Origin: Curtobacterium sp. MCBD17_032
Lineage (GTDB): Bacteria > Actinomycetota > Actinomycetes > Actinomycetales > Microbacteriaceae
DNA: 34,787 nucleotides
NCBI RefSeq assembly: GCF_003234855.1
Contig: NZ_QKTO01000018.1
Span: forward strand, 1-34,787
Direction: 5' to 3'
Below, in pieces: positions 32,242-34,787 of this stretch (position 1 is the first letter of the stretch; each line of letters opens with the position of its first letter). Under the pieces are notes generated by a model. It worked only from the letters and a program-made list of their open reading frames with translations, did not search any database and was not told the DNA's origin. The translations under genes and the position numbers were made by a program.

Positions 32242-33378
32242 ATGTTGTTCCGCGCCGCGGCTCCTGCGACGACCCCCGTCCAGCTCCTCGATCCCGAGGG
32301 CCGGTTCGTGGAGACCGACGAGAACGCCGAACTCGCCGCCGTCGCACAGGCCCTCCCCGACGAGACCCTCCTCGCCATGCACCGCCAGATGGTGCTCACC
32401 CGACGCTTCGACCACGCCGCCGCGAACCTGCAGCGCACCGGTCAGCTCGGGCTCTGGGCGCCGAGCCACGGGCAGGAGGCGGCGCAGGTCGGTTCCGCGT
32501 TCGCGCTCCGCCCGCAGGACCACGTCTTCCCGTCGTACCGCGAGCACGCCGTCGTCCTGCAGCGCGGGGTCGACCCGATGGAGATCATCTCGCTGTTCCG
32601 CGGGCAGGCCCACGGCAACTGGGACCCGGACGAGCGCGGCAACACGCACATCTACACGCTCGTCATCGGCGCGCAGACGCTGCACGCCACCGGCTACGCG
32701 ATGGGCCAGGCGCTCGACGGCGTCGTCGGCACGGGCGACCCGACGGTCGACGAGTGCTCGATCGTGTACTTCGGCGACGGCGCGACCAGCCAGGGCGACG
32801 TGAACGAGGCGTACGTGTTCGCCGCATCGCACACCGCCCCGGTCGTCTTCTTCCTGCAGAACAACCACTGGGCCATCTCGGTGCCGGTGTCGGTGCAGTC
32901 GCCGACCCCGCTCGTCGACCGGCCGCGCGGGTTCGGCATCCCGAGCATCCGGGTGGACGGCAACGACGTGCTCGCCTCGTACGCGGCCAGCGTCATCGCG
33001 ACAGAGCACGCCCGGACCGGGCAGGGCCCGGCGTTCGTCGAGGCGGACACCTACCGCATCGGCGCGCACACGAGCTCGGACGACCCGACCCGGTACCGCG
33101 CCGACGACGAGCTCGCCGGCTGGGTCGCCCGCGACCCGATCACCCGGTCCGAGGCGTACCTCCGCAGCCGGGGCGCCACCGACGCCCAGTTCGCGGAGTT
33201 CGACGCCGAGGGCGAGCAGGTCGCCGTCGACGTGCGTACCCGCACGAACGCCCTCCAGGACCCGCCGATGGAAGCGATGTTCGACAACGTGTACCGGGAG
33301 CCGCACCCGCGCATCGACGAGCAGCGCGCATGGCTCCGGGACTACGAGGCCGGCCAGGACGCAGGAGCCCACGCATGA
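32242..33378 (+). CDS. pdhA: 2-oxoacid (pyruvate or branched-chain) dehydrogenase E1 alpha subunit
   Basis: A 378-residue TPP-dependent subunit that decarboxylates pyruvate or branched-chain 2-oxoacids in an E1-E2-E3 complex. The TPP/Mg motif begins [14 protein letters not shown] (Gly178) and ends at [10 protein letters not shown]. The substrate-side region [11 protein letters not shown] and the phosphorylation-loop-like [11 protein letters not shown] are present. Most actinomycetes use AceE for pyruvate and the alpha2beta2 type for branched-chain 2-oxoacids, so BkdA is an equal reading; the symbol follows general annotation habit. The stop overlaps the E1 beta start (ATGA). Expression probably depends on the TACGCT promoter and the palindrome at 32187-32210. 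Confidence 0.9.
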   Translation: MLFRAAAPATTPVQLLDPEGRFVETDENAELAAVAQALPDETLLAMHRQMVLTRRFDHAAANLQRTGQLGLWAPSHGQEAAQVGSAFALRPQDHVFPSYREHAVVLQRGVDPMEIISLFRGQAHGNWDPDERGNTHIYTLVIGAQTLHATGYAMGQALDGVVGTGDPTVDECSIVYFGDGATSQGDVNEAYVFAASHTAPVVFFLQNNHWAISVPVSVQSPTPLVDRPRGFGIPSIRVDGNDVLASYAASVIATEHARTGQGPAFVEADTYRIGAHTSSDDPTRYRADDELAGWVARDPITRSEAYLRSRGATDAQFAEFDAEGEQVAVDVRTRTNALQDPPMEAMFDNVYREPHPRIDEQRAWLRDYEAGQDAGAHA

Positions 33379-34424
33379 GCACCACCGAGCAGCTCTTCGA
33401 CTACACGCTGCGGTCGCACCCGGGCGCCGGCGAGGTCCCCGCGGACCCGACGCCGACCCTCCCGATGGCCAAGGCGCTGAACGCCGGCCTGGCGAAGGCG
33501 ATGGAGGCGGACGACAAGGTCCTGCTGATGGGCGAGGACATCGGCCGTCTCGGCGGCGTCTTCCGCATCACCGAGGGCCTGCAGGACCGTTTCGGCGCCG
33601 ACCGTGTGCGGGACACCCCGCTCGCCGAGTCCGGGATCGTCGGCACGGCGATCGGCCTCGCCCTGCGCGGGTACCGTCCGGTGATCGAGATCCAGTTCGA
33701 CGGCTTCGTCTGGCCGGCGTTCAACCAGATCACCTCGCAGCTCGCGAAGATGGCGAACCGCCTGCCGGCGCACATGTCGCTGCCGATCGTCATCCGCATC
33801 CCCTACGGCGGTCACATCGGCGCGATCGAGCACCACCAGGAGAGCCCGGAGGCGTACTTCGCGCACACCCCGGGCTTGCGCGTCGTGAGCCCGAGCACCC
33901 CGAACGACGCCTACTGGATGATCCAGGAGGCCATCGCGTCGAAGGACCCGGTGGTGTTCTTCGAGCCGAAGTCGCGCTACTGGCCGAAGGGGCAGGTCGA
34001 CCTCGTCGACGGCCACGTGCCGATGCACACGACCCGCGTCGCCCGCACCGGCACCGAGGTCACGCTCGTCGGTCACGGTGCGATGGTCGCGACGCTCATG
34101 CAGGCCGCCGACATCGCCGAGGCCGAGGGCACGAGCTGCGAGGTCGTCGACCTCCGCTCGATCTCGCCGATCGACTGGGAGCCGCTGCTCGCATCGGTGC
34201 GCAAGACCGGTCGCCTGGTCATCGCGCAGGAGGACTCGGGCTTCATCAGCGTCGGCAGCGAGATCGCCGCCACCGTGGCCGAGCGGGCGTTCTACACGCT
34301 GCAGGCACCGCCGCTGCGGGTGTCCGGGTTCGACGTCCCGTTCCCGCAGTCCAAGCTCGAGCACTTCCACCTGCCGGACGCCGACCGCGTCCTCGAGGCC
34401 GTCGACCGCGCCCTCGCCTACTGA
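33375..34424 (+). CDS. 2-oxoacid dehydrogenase E1 beta subunit
   Basis: A 349-residue partner of E1 alpha. The N-terminal Pyr domain shows [36 protein letters not shown] and [20 protein letters not shown], where Glu and His contribute to the TPP site; the C-terminal transketolase domain carries [14 protein letters not shown] and [13 protein letters not shown]. Together with E1 alpha it forms the alpha2beta2 E1. The ATG overlaps the E1 alpha stop, which fixes the start and gives 1:1 coupled translation. A 44-bp gap with AAGGAG separates it from the E2 gene. Confidence 0.93.
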   Translation: MSTTEQLFDYTLRSHPGAGEVPADPTPTLPMAKALNAGLAKAMEADDKVLLMGEDIGRLGGVFRITEGLQDRFGADRVRDTPLAESGIVGTAIGLALRGYRPVIEIQFDGFVWPAFNQITSQLAKMANRLPAHMSLPIVIRIPYGGHIGAIEHHQESPEAYFAHTPGLRVVSPSTPNDAYWMIQEAIASKDPVVFFEPKSRYWPKGQVDLVDGHVPMHTTRVARTGTEVTLVGHGAMVATLMQAADIAEAEGTSCEVVDLRSISPIDWEPLLASVRKTGRLVIAQEDSGFISVGSEIAATVAERAFYTLQAPPLRVSGFDVPFPQSKLEHFHLPDADRVLEAVDRALAY

Positions 34425-34468
34425 CCCGCACCGCACCCGTACGAACGAACCCTGCTGAAGGAGCCGAC

Positions 34469-34787
34469 GTGGCCGTCGCCGAATTCCCCCTGCCCGACGT
34501 GGGGGAGGGCCTGACCGAGGCCGAGATCGTCCAGTGGCGCGTCGCCCCCGGCGACGAGATCGCCGTGGACCAGGTGCTCGTCGAGATCGAGACCGCGAAG
34601 TCGCTCGTCGAGCTCCCGTCGCCGTTCGCCGGCACCGTGACCGGGCTGCTCGTCGCCGAGGGTGACACGGTCGAGGTCGGCAAGCCGATCATCCGCGTCG
34701 AGTCCGACGCGGCTGCCGCCGGCAACTCGGGAGGCTCGGCACCCGTCGCCGACGCCGCCCCCGTCGCGCAGACCCCCATCTCGGTGC
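34469..34787 (+). CDS. Dihydrolipoamide acyltransferase E2 (partial, lipoyl domain)
   Basis: The first 106 residues of an E2 subunit, cut by the window end. A lipoyl domain (about 4-80) opens with [18 protein letters not shown] and carries the lipoylation site [13 protein letters not shown], with Lys44 as the predicted lipoyl lysine. A Gly/Ala/Pro-rich swinging linker starts after residue 80 ([18 protein letters not shown]). The GTG start has AAGGAG at 34458-34463 with 5-nt spacing. The E1-binding and catalytic domains should lie just outside. This gene completes the E1-E2 order of the operon. Confidence 0.92.
   Translation, partial: MAVAEFPLPDVGEGLTEAEIVQWRVAPGDEIAVDQVLVEIETAKSLVELPSPFAGTVTGLLVAEGDTVEVGKPIIRVESDAAAAGNSGGSAPVADAAPVAQTPISV

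Overview
The window is very GC-rich (roughly 70% by eye), almost fully coding on both strands, and starts many genes with GTG. The gene families (DUF1206, DUF1992, DUF4166, GH15, a TreS-like GH13, E1 alpha/beta/E2 next to hisC, a class E sortase-type LAYTG anchor) point to an actinomycete of the Microbacteriaceae. Curtobacterium or a close relative is my best guess, by inference from gene content only. I see no rRNA, tRNA, insertion sequence, prophage or CRISPR array. The two ends cut genes: the 3' end of an unrecognised protein at 1-105, and the 5' part of a lipoyl-bearing E2 at 34469-34787.

Layout. 1-2.2 kb: a DUF1992 gene and a CaCA cation exchanger, divergent. 2.2-17.2 kb: a loose carbohydrate and stress region with a GH15 glucoamylase/trehalase-type enzyme, a DUF1206 membrane protein, a soluble Ser/Thr kinase-GAF fusion, a TreS-like GH13 enzyme, an SMP-30 lactonase, an alpha/beta hydrolase, a dps-SDR-FAD reductase operon, a MarR regulator, an NADPH-dependent FMN reductase and a GH13 alpha-glucosidase. 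17.3-20.5 kb: a large cell-wall-anchored lectin with a collagen-like tract, then two small membrane proteins. 20.6-23.9 kb: a LysR/MFS divergent pair, a 400-bp repeat-filled gap and a secreted protein that resembles a BECR-fold ribonuclease. 23.9-28.6 kb: a CDF zinc exporter, DUF4166 plus epimerase, and an EamA/LysR pair. 28.7-34.8 kb: core metabolism with purB behind a low-molecular-weight phosphatase, a PF04020 membrane protein, hisC and a 2-oxoacid dehydrogenase operon.

How genes may work together (inference). The GH15, TreS-like and alpha-glucosidase enzymes could interconvert or degrade maltose, trehalose and alpha-glucans. Dps, the SDR and the FAD reductase share one transcript with 10-13 bp gaps and look like a stationary-phase or oxidative-stress unit. 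The two LysR genes probably control the transporters divergent from them. E1 alpha, E1 beta and E2 form one complex fed by pyruvate or branched-chain 2-oxoacids.

Three patterns cut across the genes. First, most genes without a Shine-Dalgarno have an xANNNT box 6-7 nt before the start codon, which suggests widespread leaderless mRNAs. Second, a hairpin family built on the arm CGGACGGGAGGC recurs between genes. Third, a 19-bp-period GC-rich repeat family sits just past, or inside, the 3' ends of three genes.
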